This document shows, piece after piece, positions 6,940 to 14,049 of a DNA stretch of 42,173 nucleotides. The DNA comes from JBBTQZ01 sp964489135 (lineage in GTDB: Bacteria > Patescibacteriota > Minisyncoccia > Phycocordibacterales > WO2-35-19), in contig CAZAXK010000003.1 of assembly GCA_964489135.1 (NCBI GenBank), forward strand, positions 1 through 42,173, read 5' to 3'. The translations under genes and the position numbers were made by a program. Under the pieces are notes generated by a model, which was given only the letters and a program-made list of their open reading frames with translations, had not been told where the DNA came from and searched no databases. The stretch's first letter is position 1. Each line of letters opens with the position of its first letter.

Positions 6940-7577
6940 TAAAGCGAACATACAGTAAAAACATTGGCCCATTTCCTTGTAAGTATGTTCGCAAACCTTC
7001 TAAAAAGGGGTGGGCCATTTCGTTCTTTGAAAAACATTAAAAATATTAGAGTAAGTAGCAAGTGGCGGAAGCTGGATTATTTGTAGATGCAAGCACGGTA
7101 AACCTAAGCAGCGTTATAAAGTGTTTACAGATACCCAGAAAAGTAGACGCAAATGCTTTGAAATGAGATTAATCTCTATTGGTGTGTACACTGTAGCACG
7201 TAATACGAAACCTTAAACCGTTCTAGAAACGTAAGCAGGGGACAAATCACACTGTACAGGTATCGAATCCTGTCTTGCTACTTATTAAAACATTTAAGAC
7301 CGCTAAAGCAGGCAAGGTAGTCGAGAAAAGGCCAATCTTTGGTTAATACCAAGGCGGTTACCAGCACTTCCAAGAGTGCGTTTGTCTGTATAAGGTAGAC
7401 GAAGTACAACGCCAAGATATTGCAACGGGTGAAGCCTATCCCCTCTTGGGTGGGGCGGTCTTAAAAATATTTACAGGTGGCCAGTAACTTAAATGTGAAG
7501 TTCTATCTGTAACACGTTGCAACGGCGGTTAAGGGTTGCAAGATGCTGGCAAGCGGTCTAATTCGGTTGCATGGATA

Positions 7578-7650
7578 TTCCTTATAGCTCAGTTGGTTAG
7601 AGTGTTAGTCAGTAACTCTAAAGGCGCAGGTTCGAGTCCTGCTAAGGAAT
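7578..7650 (+). tRNA. tRNA or tRNA-like cloverleaf, anticodon position reads GTA
   Basis: Acceptor TTCCTTA/TAAGGAA pairs at 7 of 7, D-arm GCTC/GAGT with AGTTGGTTA loop, T-arm GCAGG/CCTGC with TTCGAGT loop, variable loop four bases. The anticodon stem TTAGT/TCTAA has a U-U mismatch and the loop is CAGTAAC, so the position-33 base is A rather than the near-universal U and the anticodon position reads GTA (Tyr), although the short variable loop does not fit a bacterial tRNA-Tyr. CCA is not encoded. It is the 3' part of the large RNA unit, so it may be a structural mimic or need processing. Confidence 0.7.
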
Positions 7651-7675
7651 CTGAGGTTTAACAGTAGTAAAGTTT

Positions 7676-7707
7676 CCCCCTGCTCACGTGTTGGGCGGGG
7701 GTTTATT
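7676..7707 (+). terminator. Intrinsic terminator of the non-coding unit
   Basis: CCCCC, a bulged T and GCTCA pair with TGGGCGGGGG around a CGTGT loop, followed by TTTATTT. It ends the RNA unit and separates it from the lipoprotein gene at 7724. Confidence 0.8.
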
Positions 7708-7723
7708 TAAAACAAACAGAATT

Positions 7724-7972
7724 ATGAAAAAAGCTTTTTTATTTATCGGTATTATCTTTCTTATTGGTTGCACAGATGCCCAATATGAAAAAGCAGCAGG
7801 ACTTGGAAACGAGTTTAAAGTTGAATTGTACTCAGGTGGAGTATGTGTAAAAACATGGGTATCCACTGGCAAGGTAATAAGCGAAAAAAACTCAGACGGT
7901 TACTATTTCAAAGACAAGGCAAGCGGAAAGCTTATAGAAGTCACTGGAATTGTTGTTATAACTTCTATGTAA
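7724..7972 (+). CDS. Small phage lipoprotein
   Basis: An 82-aa protein. The start is taken at ATG 7724 because it gives MKKAFLFIGIIFLIGCTDAQ, a textbook lipoprotein signal with the lipid-bearing cysteine at residue 16; an upstream in-frame TTG lies in the terminator. The mature part is a small beta protein (FKVELYSGGVCVKTW, then DGYYFKDKASGKLIEV) that looks like an SH3-type barrel and that I have seen in other phages without a known role. It would be anchored in a membrane. It starts an operon of overlapping small genes. Confidence 0.75.
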   Translation: MKKAFLFIGIIFLIGCTDAQYEKAAGLGNEFKVELYSGGVCVKTWVSTGKVISEKNSDGYYFKDKASGKLIEVTGIVVITSM

Positions 7973-8106
7973 TGGAAACAATAAACAAATCAATAGAGAT
8001 ACTAACAAGCGGGGGGCCGTGGTTGTTTGTACTGCCTTACATGGCATTTGCTTTTGTGTTTGGTGTGGTTGGATCTTGGTTAATGGATAAAATTTGCGGG
8101 TTATGA
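7972..8106 (+). CDS. Small single-pass membrane protein
   Basis: A 44-aa protein whose ATG overlaps the previous stop as TAATG. After a short polar N-terminus it has one membrane segment of about 22 residues (LFVLPYMAFAFVFGVVGSW) and a short tail MDKICGL. I do not recognise a family. Size and topology would allow a role beside holins, but a host-takeover or assembly role is as likely. Confidence 0.65.
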   Translation: METINKSIEILTSGGPWLFVLPYMAFAFVFGVVGSWLMDKICGL

Positions 8107-8112
8107 GAGGTG

Positions 8113-8538
8113 ATGAAGTTTAACCCACAGCCTAAGCCAGACAGAGACAACGTACTTTACTATACGGAAGGTAAGGAACCGTATGCTTCAATTACAATCG
8201 ATCCGGTGCCAGCTCCTAGAATGACACGTTCCGATAAATGGGCAAAAAGGCCTATTGTAACACGTTACTTTGCATTTAGGGATGAACTAATACTAAAAGG
8301 TAATAAGGTAGGTTTAAAGCTTCCAAACGTATTAAACGTACTTTTTGTTATCCCTATGCCTAAGTCGTGGAGCGAAAATAAGCGGGATAAATATCGTTAT
8401 CAACCACACCAATCAAGACCTGATCGGGATAACCTTTTGAAATCGGTTCAGGATGCTTTCAATATAGATGATAGTTTTGTGTGGGATGGTAGAACAACAA
8501 AGATCTGGGGTGAACTAGGACAAATAATATTCTATTGA
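8113..8538 (+). CDS. RusA-like Holliday junction resolvase
   Basis: A 141-aa protein of the RusA type. The signature is SRPDRDNLLKSVQDAFNIDD at about residues 101-120, giving the acidic metal-binding cluster D104, D106, D114 and D119/D120 with K110, matching the known active site of RusA. RusA-type enzymes cut four-way junctions and, in phages, resolve branched DNA before packaging. ATG at 8113 is preferred over the GTG one codon earlier. The stop overlaps the HNH gene as TGATG. The family call is secure. Confidence 0.9.
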   Translation: MKFNPQPKPDRDNVLYYTEGKEPYASITIDPVPAPRMTRSDKWAKRPIVTRYFAFRDELILKGNKVGLKLPNVLNVLFVIPMPKSWSENKRDKYRYQPHQSRPDRDNLLKSVQDAFNIDDSFVWDGRTTKIWGELGQIIFY

Positions 8539-8786
8539 TGCAGAAGCACACGAAAATATATTTAGAGCATCACGGATACACAATAGCCGATTTTATCCCT
8601 TGTGAGGTGTGCGGGGCTAAATCGGTAGACATTCACCACATAGAACCACGTTCGAAGTTCGGAAGCAAGACAAAAGAAGAACAGGACAATATAAATAATC
8701 TAATTGCTTTGTGCCGTGAGTGTCACGATAAAGCACACACTTATGAATATTCAAAGGAGTTTTTAAGAAGCAGAAAGGTCAAGTAA
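8538..8786 (+). CDS. HNH endonuclease domain protein
   Basis: An 82-aa protein with a complete small HNH fold: CEVCGAKSVDIHHIEPRS gives the first zinc CxxC pair and the DIHHI catalytic histidines, NNLIALCRECHDKAH gives the second CxxC pair and the terminal histidine. In phages such stand-alone HNH proteins are often packaging or recombination nucleases; being directly downstream of and coupled to RusA supports a DNA-processing role. Homing activity is also possible, although there is no split gene nearby. Confidence 0.85.
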   Translation: MQKHTKIYLEHHGYTIADFIPCEVCGAKSVDIHHIEPRSKFGSKTKEEQDNINNLIALCRECHDKAHTYEYSKEFLRSRKVK

Positions 8787-8787
8787 T

Positions 8788-9030
8788 ATGAATCAAGAGA
8801 TCGAAAAAGCTTTAAAAAAAGAAGCTAAGGACATTTACAACCGTTTTTATATGATTCTATTTGATTCAGAAAGCGAAAAGAGCGAAGAGATAAACGTAAG
8901 TACTCTAGCTAAGGCGTGCGCCTACGAGGCTATAAACCTGATGGAAATGGAAGCTCTAACGCTTGGCATTCTTATTGATCCAGAAAGTGGAAGTTACGCA
9001 TATTTAAGGGAGGTAATAAAAGGACTATGA
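8788..9030 (+). CDS. Hypothetical helical protein
   Basis: An 80-aa acidic, all-helical-looking protein (ALKKEAKDIYNRFYMILFD, then VSTLAKACAYEAINLMEMEA). I do not recognise it. It follows the HNH gene after one base and its end overlaps the next start as ATGA, so it belongs to the same run of coupled small genes. Confidence 0.65.
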   Translation: MNQEIEKALKKEAKDIYNRFYMILFDSESEKSEEINVSTLAKACAYEAINLMEMEALTLGILIDPESGSYAYLREVIKGL

Positions 9031-9287
9031 ACGAACTAGAAATTTCTAAATTTTACGAAAGACATGAGGATATGTCAAGGCATGGTAAATTACAATTATT
9101 TATAGAGCCTGATGGAGATATTATTATCTCTGTAATACCTGACCAAGATAATTTCCAAAGCCCATTTTCAGTACAATTTTGTACAGTTGGATCGGGTGGC
9201 GGTAAATCTCCAAACGTTAGAAAAGCTTTAATTAACTTGATTGAAGCAATAGAAAAAGATAACAAAGAAAACCCTATAAATAGATGA
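9027..9287 (+). CDS. Hypothetical protein
   Basis: An 86-aa protein with the pattern RHGKLQLFIEPDGDIIISV, a short beta hairpin, then FCTVGSGGGKSPNVRKALI and a helix LINLIEAIEKDNK. I have seen this pattern in small phage proteins without assigned function. The GSGGGKS stretch is not a Walker A motif in the usual context. Its start overlaps the previous stop (ATGA) and its stop overlaps the next start. Confidence 0.65.
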   Translation: MNELEISKFYERHEDMSRHGKLQLFIEPDGDIIISVIPDQDNFQSPFSVQFCTVGSGGGKSPNVRKALINLIEAIEKDNKENPINR

Positions 9288-9517
9288 ACGAACTAGAAAA
9301 GCAGATTGTAAGTAAGTTTAATGCTTATGGTAGAGATAATTTTAATGGAGCAACTGACTTCAAAGCTGGCTGTGATTTCATCCTAGAGAAGAACCTGCCA
9401 GTGCTATTTGCGGATTGGAAAGAAGAAAACGAAAATGAAGAAGCCCTTCACGACTTGTTTTTTGAAAGTAACCAAGAGATTTACGATTACTGGCTTAACA
9501 ACGTATACGGAAAATGA
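9284..9517 (+). CDS. Hypothetical acidic protein
   Basis: A 77-aa strongly acidic protein with a run of E and N residues in the middle (ADWKEENENEEALHD). Mostly helical by eye, no cysteine motif or membrane segment. Coupled at both ends by ATGA overlaps to its neighbours. Highly acidic small phage proteins can be DNA mimics, but nothing in this sequence goes beyond that general possibility. Confidence 0.65.
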   Translation: MNELEKQIVSKFNAYGRDNFNGATDFKAGCDFILEKNLPVLFADWKEENENEEALHDLFFESNQEIYDYWLNNVYGK

Positions 9518-9780
9518 AAACATATAAAAAATTAATAAAATCAAGAGAGCAATATGAATGCGCTATATCTTCTCTGGAGCAAGAACTGGAAAGTAAAATA
9601 GACTTTGATTTTTTTATTGTGTATCAACAAAGCGACTGCTGTCACATGGTAGTTTATGATTTTGAGTCAAAATATCATGGTTTTTCGGTCCCGGGAAATG
9701 CCCCCGTAAAAGACGTAATTGATTTTATAAAAGATCATGGAAAATTAACTTTAGAAGATTACAAAGCACTTTGCATTTAA
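9514..9780 (+). CDS. Hypothetical protein
   Basis: An 88-aa protein starting MKTYKKLIKSREQYECAISS. It has a helical N-terminus and a beta-rich middle (DFFIVYQQSDCCHMVVYDF). Not recognised. It overlaps the previous gene by 4 bases and is 3 bases from the next. Confidence 0.65.
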   Translation: MKTYKKLIKSREQYECAISSLEQELESKIDFDFFIVYQQSDCCHMVVYDFESKYHGFSVPGNAPVKDVIDFIKDHGKLTLEDYKALCI

Positions 9781-9783
9781 CTT

Positions 9784-10137
9784 ATGGAGAACTTAGACTT
9801 ATTCACACCCGTAGAGGACGCATTGCCACAGGACAATTCAAAGGTAATGTTTATTTCCACTAGTAAAGACGGAAAGCTTTATCATGGCTTTGGAACTTTC
9901 TTTGAAAAAGATGAATGGCAGCGGCAAAACGTGTTTATAGGGGATGGATACCACTTTATTGATGGTGAATTACAATTGCCACAAAGGCACTGGAACGTCA
10001 CCCACTGGCTAGACCTATCCAAGCTTACTACCAAGGAAAAGGCAGAAGAAGCAATTTATAAGGCTTATAGTATGCCAAATAGACCATTTGACGATTACCA
10101 AATACCTGATCTTGATAAACTTTACGAATCTCTATGA
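9784..10137 (+). CDS. DUF551-like protein
   Basis: A 117-aa protein. Residues 9-75 have the layout I know from DUF551: PVEDALPQDNSKVMFIS near the N-terminus, a strand pair with a glycine-rich turn (LYHGFGTFFEKDEWQ), and an end motif WNVTHWLDLSKL. The family is frequent in phages as a small beta-sandwich protein of unknown role. The C-terminal 40 residues are an added helix and an acidic tail. Confidence 0.55.
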   Translation: MENLDLFTPVEDALPQDNSKVMFISTSKDGKLYHGFGTFFEKDEWQRQNVFIGDGYHFIDGELQLPQRHWNVTHWLDLSKLTTKEKAEEAIYKAYSMPNRPFDDYQIPDLDKLYESL

Positions 10138-10334
10138 AATACTACCTACTACTAACAATTATCTTACTTAGTTGTGAATCAACTGTTAAGACAACTCGTT
10201 TAAATGATAGATTAAACGGGTTTGGGTTCTCGGTGATGATAATAGATAGCTGTGAATATATTTGCACAGAAAACGATATAAGAACTCTAACCCACAAGGG
10301 TAATTGCAAATACTGTAAAATAAGATCAAAATGA
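10134..10334 (+). CDS. Small cysteine-containing lipoprotein
   Basis: A 66-aa protein. MKYYLLLTIILLSCESTVKT is a lipoprotein signal with the cysteine at residue 14. The mature part has a two-strand core with DSCEYICTENDIRTLTHKGN and an end CKYCKI, a pattern I recall in small proteins of Bacteroidota phages. It is coupled by ATGA overlaps on both sides and sits directly before a second, larger lipoprotein. Confidence 0.65.
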   Translation: MKYYLLLTIILLSCESTVKTTRLNDRLNGFGFSVMIIDSCEYICTENDIRTLTHKGNCKYCKIRSK

Positions 10335-10882
10335 GATACTTACTAATAATCTTCGTTATCTTCCTTGCCAGTTGCACAAGAAGCCCCGAAAGAACCAAGA
10401 GACTGATAGAAAAGGCTCGGGTTTCCAATCCTGAGTATTTTAAAGACTCTGTAAGAGTAGACACCGTAAAGACAACTGTAAGCGTACAAATCCCCTCTAA
10501 GCCGTTGGATGTTGGGGTTATTGATAGCCTATTGGAGGAGTATTGCACACCGGACACCGTTGAACGGATAGTTACCAGGGAGAAGATAAAGGACCGGATC
10601 CGGAACATTTGCAAGCTATCCGCATTGATTCCGATCGAGACAATAAAGCGAACCGAAAACGCAACAATGAAAGTAAGGGTAATAACTTTGCCAGACGGAA
10701 CCGAAGCAATAGATCCAAGTTGTGAAGTCAACTGTGAGAATAAAACAATAACCATTTATACACCGTGTCCTGAAATTACTTTTTGGGATTTATTCAAGAT
10801 GTTCCCTTGGCACATGTTCTGGCTCTGTTTTGGCTGGTTGGTATTGGGTATATTTATTATGGTAAAAGTTGCATTAAAGTAA
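10331..10882 (+). CDS. Candidate unimolecular spanin (lipoprotein with C-terminal membrane anchor)
   Basis: A 183-aa protein with an N-terminal lipoprotein signal (MRYLLIIFVIFLASC, lipid cysteine at residue 15) and a C-terminal membrane segment around residues 155-180 (MFWLCFGWLVLGIFIMVKV). Between them lies a periplasm-sized domain of about 130 residues containing several cysteines and charged helices. A lipid anchor at one end and a transmembrane anchor at the other is the topology of u-spanins such as T1 gp11, which join the outer and inner membranes at lysis of Gram-negative hosts. The topology is seen; the function is inferred. It is not next to the endolysin, which is unusual for spanins. 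Confidence 0.55.
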   Translation: MRYLLIIFVIFLASCTRSPERTKRLIEKARVSNPEYFKDSVRVDTVKTTVSVQIPSKPLDVGVIDSLLEEYCTPDTVERIVTREKIKDRIRNICKLSALIPIETIKRTENATMKVRVITLPDGTEAIDPSCEVNCENKTITIYTPCPEITFWDLFKMFPWHMFWLCFGWLVLGIFIMVKVALK

Positions 10883-10902
10883 GAATTTAACTATATTTAT
10901 CT

Positions 10903-11199
10903 ATGAACAACAAAGTAAGTGATTCGGGACTAGGCTCTTTTTCAACGGTTTTATTTATCGTTTTCTTGGTTCTAAAGTTAACCTCTGTAATTGATTGGTC
11001 ATGGTGGTGGGTAACGGCTCCGCTATGGGCTGGGCTGGCTCTCGTGCTGTCTATCTATTTTGGGGCGCTGGTATTTGCTGCTGTATGGGGATCAATGCCT
11101 AAGAAAAGAGGCATTAAAATAACTGACGTAAAGGCTAAAAAGAAAACTAAGTTTGAAACTTGGCTAGAACAAGCTGAAAATGCAAAATCAAGTAATTAA
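10903..11199 (+). CDS. Two-pass membrane protein, Tmemb_185A-like; possible holin
   Basis: A 98-aa protein with two membrane segments: STVLFIVFLVLKLTSVIDW and, after a short WSWWW turn, WAGLALVLSIYFGALVFAA, then a basic C-terminal tail (KKRGIKITDVKAKKKTK). The FLVLKLTSVIDWSWWWVTAP pattern is one I associate with small phage proteins labelled transmembrane Fragile-X-F-like. Two segments and a charged tail would suit a class II holin or antiholin, and the candidate spanin lies just upstream. This is a contextual guess. The stretch 11200-11309 after it holds nothing I can interpret. Confidence 0.65.
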   Translation: MNNKVSDSGLGSFSTVLFIVFLVLKLTSVIDWSWWWVTAPLWAGLALVLSIYFGALVFAAVWGSMPKKRGIKITDVKAKKKTKFETWLEQAENAKSSN

Positions 11200-11309
11200 A
11201 ACGTTCTAAGGAGGCGAGTAACCGAACATCTAAAAGGCGGTAAGATCTGGCAAAAAGTCCTTGTTTTGGAGTTTAAGTACGTACAGTTTAACTATTATTT
11301 GAATTGATT

Positions 11310-11420
11310 ATGTCATACATACTAACACCCGTTTGGTTTCAGGTTCTTGGATTCCTATATCCTTTTTTGGTTATTGCTATTTATGCTTATAGTCAACACA
11401 TTTTAAGTAAAAGAAGATAA
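11310..11420 (+). CDS. Tiny single-pass membrane protein
   Basis: A 36-aa open frame starting MSYILTPVWFQVLGFLYPFL with one hydrophobic helix of about 20 residues and a basic end HILSKRR. The leader (TTTAACTATTATTTGAATTG) resembles those of real genes here, and the frame ends two bases before the small terminase gene starts. A role in lysis is possible but not shown. Confidence 0.45.
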   Translation: MSYILTPVWFQVLGFLYPFLVIAIYAYSQHILSKRR

Positions 11421-11422
11421 TT

Positions 11423-11884
11423 ATGGCAGCACCAAAAAAGAACCAGTTTGCACTAGGTAATAAAGGAGGGAGACCACCACTTTATGAAACATGCGAACTA
11501 CTTGAGGAAAAAATAAGCCAGTACTTTGATGAATGCGTTAAGGATAAAGAAAGCCCAACTATTACAGGCTTAACCCTGTTTTTAGGGTTTTCCTGCATTA
11601 ATTCGCTATACGATCAGTGCCAGCGCGGGGATGAGTTTTCGGGAATAATTAAAAGGGCACGTCTTGCGGTAGCTCACAGCTATGAAAAGAGTCTTGATAC
11701 CTTCAAATATGGTGGTGCAATCTTCGCTCTTACTAACATAGATAAGGATAACTGGAAGAATGCCAAGACAACAGATATAACCTCAGGAGGCGAAAAACTG
11801 ACCAATACAATAGATTTATCTAAACTATCGGATGAAACCCTTAAACTTATCGAATCAGATATCCTTAAGTCAAATAAGAGCTGA
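11423..11884 (+). CDS. terS: Terminase small subunit (putative)
   Basis: A 153-aa protein placed directly upstream of, and overlapping, the large terminase. It begins with a basic QFALGNKGGRPP segment typical of small terminases and gp3-like packaging proteins, followed by helices that look like an HTH DNA-binding region (ITGLTLFLGFSCINSLYDQ) and a C-terminal acidic, serine-containing stretch. TerS recognises phage DNA and hands it to the motor. The call leans on position and on the N-terminal motif. Confidence 0.75.
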   Translation: MAAPKKNQFALGNKGGRPPLYETCELLEEKISQYFDECVKDKESPTITGLTLFLGFSCINSLYDQCQRGDEFSGIIKRARLAVAHSYEKSLDTFKYGGAIFALTNIDKDNWKNAKTTDITSGGEKLTNTIDLSKLSDETLKLIESDILKSNKS

Positions 11885-13268
11885 GATCTGTAGAAGATCT
11901 TTCTACGAGTTTTTTAAGGAGTTTTGGGATACAATAGAGGCGGTCCAGTTGGTTGATAACTGGCATATTAAATTCATTTGCGATGAATTACAAGCCTGCT
12001 ATGAGGTTTGGGAAAAAGGAATAGGACAGCCAGATATTTTTATAAACGTGCCTCCCGGCTCTTCTAAGTCTACAATATGCACGCAGTTATTCCCAGCGTG
12101 GTTATGGATAAGAAACCCTTCGATAAGATTAATAAATTCATCATATTCCAGTGATTTAAGTACTGCGCATGCAGTCAAAACCCGTACTTGTATAGGATCT
12201 GATAAGTATAAATTGTATTATTCTAATGAGTGGCAGGTAAAAGCGGGGGAAGATAACAAGACTTGGTATAAAAATACTAAGTTTGGGGAGAGATATGCAA
12301 CCTCAACGGGTGGAACGGTTACGGGTATGCACGCGGATTTTATTATCGTAGATGATCCTATTAAACCAAGCGCATCAGAAAGCATAACCCAAAGGACAGA
12401 GGCAAACAAACATCTAAAGGAAACCTTAAGCACACGTAAAACTGACAAGGAAAGGTCTGTAACTATTGTCATAATGCAAAGGTTACATGAAGAAGACACT
12501 ACTGGACTAGCTTTAAAAGAAAAGCCAGACAAAATAAGGCATATTTGTTTACCCGCAGAGCTATCCGATAAAGTCAAACCAGAATCAGCAAAAGAGAATT
12601 ACAAAGATGGGTTATTGGATACTAAACGACTATCAAAAGCTGTTTTAGAGAAGTCTAAGATTGATTTAGGTAGTTATGGGTATGCGGGCCAAATGGGGCA
12701 AAACCCAAGCCCTGAAGGTGGTGGACAGTTAAAAAAAGCATGGTTTGGGAAAATATCAAGGGAAGATTATAATAGAATAAGTGCCCCTGTAAAGCTATTT
12801 TTAGATACCGCCTATACGAGTGACCAAAAGAACGATCCGACCGCGTTAATGGCTACTAAGTACTTTGATAACTGTCTTTATATCGGAGACTCCACAGAGG
12901 TTTGGGAAGAGTTCCCCGAACTAATAAAGACTATCCCATCATACGCTGATAAGCAAGGATACGGCCAAGGATCACAAATATTGATAGAACCTAAAGCCAG
13001 CGGTAAAAGTGTAGTACAACAGTTTAGAAGGTCTTCTTTGAATGTAACTGAATTAGAACCGCCTACGGATGACAAAATAACAAGGGTTTCAGCCATATCC
13101 CCAACTTGTGAGGCTGGTAAGGTTTTTATAGTCGAAGGGGCTTGGAATAATAATTTCTTAGGTCAGTGTGCTGCTTTCCCAAACGGGGCACACGATGACC
13201 AAGTAGATAACTTGGTAAATGCAATTAATCATTATCAGAAAAATAGAAGAATCAAAACAAACTTTTAG
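11832..13268 (+). CDS. terL: Terminase large subunit
   Basis: A 478-aa packaging motor. Walker A-like INVPPGSSKST is at residues 71-81, Walker B IIVDD at 171-175, the motif VIMQRLHEED at about 214-222, and the nuclease acidic residues in LFLDTAYT (D325) and GAHDDQVDNLV (D455, D456, D459). It cuts concatemeric DNA and drives it into the prohead by ATP hydrolysis. The ATG at 11832 overlaps the small subunit gene by 53 bases; it is chosen because the following SQIRAEICRRSFYEFFKEFW is a normal terminase N-terminus and no later start keeps it. Headful or cos packaging cannot be decided here. Confidence 0.93.
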   Translation: MKPLNLSNQISLSQIRAEICRRSFYEFFKEFWDTIEAVQLVDNWHIKFICDELQACYEVWEKGIGQPDIFINVPPGSSKSTICTQLFPAWLWIRNPSIRLINSSYSSDLSTAHAVKTRTCIGSDKYKLYYSNEWQVKAGEDNKTWYKNTKFGERYATSTGGTVTGMHADFIIVDDPIKPSASESITQRTEANKHLKETLSTRKTDKERSVTIVIMQRLHEEDTTGLALKEKPDKIRHICLPAELSDKVKPESAKENYKDGLLDTKRLSKAVLEKSKIDLGSYGYAGQMGQNPSPEGGGQLKKAWFGKISREDYNRISAPVKLFLDTAYTSDQKNDPTALMATKYFDNCLYIGDSTEVWEEFPELIKTIPSYADKQGYGQGSQILIEPKASGKSVVQQFRRSSLNVTELEPPTDDKITRVSAISPTCEAGKVFIVEGAWNNNFLGQCAAFPNGAHDDQVDNLVNAINHYQKNRRIKTNF

Positions 13269-13279
13269 TATATTTGAGT

Positions 13280-14049
13280 ATGATTGACTTCAAAGTAGGT
13301 AAACATAATGCACAACTTCCCATGCGTTGGGGTGAATTGACATTTAACCAATTCTATGAACTACGCAAAGACGGGGACTTCTTACACATGCTTTCTACTT
13401 TGAGCGGGTTAGATCGTAAGGTGTGGGAGAAGTGCGAAGACCTCGACATAGATCAGAAGATTAGCCCTTATCTTGACTGGATGAAATCAAAGTTTGACGG
13501 CAACGAATACTTACTACCTGATCAAATTGAAATAGGAGGCAAGTCCTATCCACGTCCAAAAGGAATAGGATTAGGTACATTCGGTCAAAAAATGGAGCTT
13601 GAAAATGCTGTAACAAAAGCAGAGGCAGAAGGTAAGCAGGAATTTGACGTTTACGCGTACCTTATAGCATTATACATGCAACCAATTGTAGACGGTCCCG
13701 AATACGATCAAGAGAAAGTAGATAAATTGGTTCCTGCATGTTTAGAAGTAAGAATAGATCATGGGTGGCCGTTAGCTAGTTTTTTTTTGCAGAATTATAT
13801 CGTATACAAGAAAAGGAGAGACGGGAACTTTCTTACACTCCTAAGCCGGAAGAAGTTAGAGCAGGAATTGAAAGGTTTAGAAGGTTCGGAGAATTTCCGA
13901 CTTTACTCGCCCTTGCGGAGGTTCACAATAAAACTATTGATCAGGTTATCCAGATGGAGTACTCGACTGTCCTCCTTACGCTCATCTATCAAGCTGAGCA
14001 AAGTAGATATCAAAAGAAACTAGGTGACATTTTAAGTAAACAAGACTAA
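13280..14049 (+). CDS. Tail-assembly-chaperone-like protein read through a -1 frameshift
   Basis: From ATG 13280 the zero frame runs MRWGELTFNQFYELRKDGDF and onward as a normal helical protein to ASFFLQ at 13775-13792, then changes into an atypical basic, R/S-rich tail ending at 14023. In the -1 frame after the nine T residues at 13780-13788 the sequence becomes coherent again (AELYRIQEKERRELSYTPKP, later AGIERFRRFGEFPTLLALAE) and ends at TAA 14047-14049, overlapping the next ATG as TAATG. This gives a 256-aa product. Slippage on T-TTT-TTG, as in tail chaperone genes of the lambda G/GT kind, explains it; a missing T in the assembly is the other explanation. The chaperone label is inferred. 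Confidence 0.6.
13780..13789 (+). promoter_or_regulatory. Slippery site for -1 frameshift
   Basis: Nine T followed by G. In the zero frame the codons are TTT TTT TTG, so 13783-13789 reads as the classical slippery heptamer T TTT TTG. The run would also allow RNA polymerase slippage. Confidence 0.6.

Larger units (their letters stand above)
6944..7707 (+). ncRNA. Large structured non-coding RNA (GOLLD/ROOL-like by context)
   Basis: About 760 bases without a usable reading frame between a consensus promoter and an intrinsic terminator. Perfect long helices define domains: 6944-6953 with 6983-6992 (10 bp), whose loop segment 6965-6971 also pairs with 7011-7017 (7 bp pseudoknot); 7052-7062 with 7274-7284 (11 bp); 7293-7303 with 7455-7465 (11 bp); 7517-7523 with 7535-7541 (7 bp); 7486-7490 with 7498-7502. 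A T-arm-like hairpin sits at 7256-7273 and a tRNA-like cloverleaf at 7578-7650. Domains are joined by AU-rich linkers. Size, phage origin, multidomain structure and a tRNA at the end recall the GOLLD and ROOL RNAs, but I could not align it to either. It is almost certainly an RNA gene; its class is uncertain. Confidence 0.75.

Noticed and set aside
7045..7284. Intron-containing tRNA-Leu: 7052-7100 resembles a 5' half with TGGCGGAA and TAGATGC, 7256-7284 a T-arm plus acceptor
   Set aside because: The insert between halves is too short and lacks group I core pairings, the variable-arm part would be too long, and the helices read better as one domain of the large RNA.
9199..9225. GSGGGKS in the 86-aa protein as a Walker A motif
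   Set aside because: No following hydrophobic strand, Walker B or proper size for a P-loop NTPase.
13269..13276. TATATTTG just before the gene at 13280, a -7-like box
   Set aside because: No TTTG at the right distance upstream; it lies at the end of the terminase gene and is probably chance.
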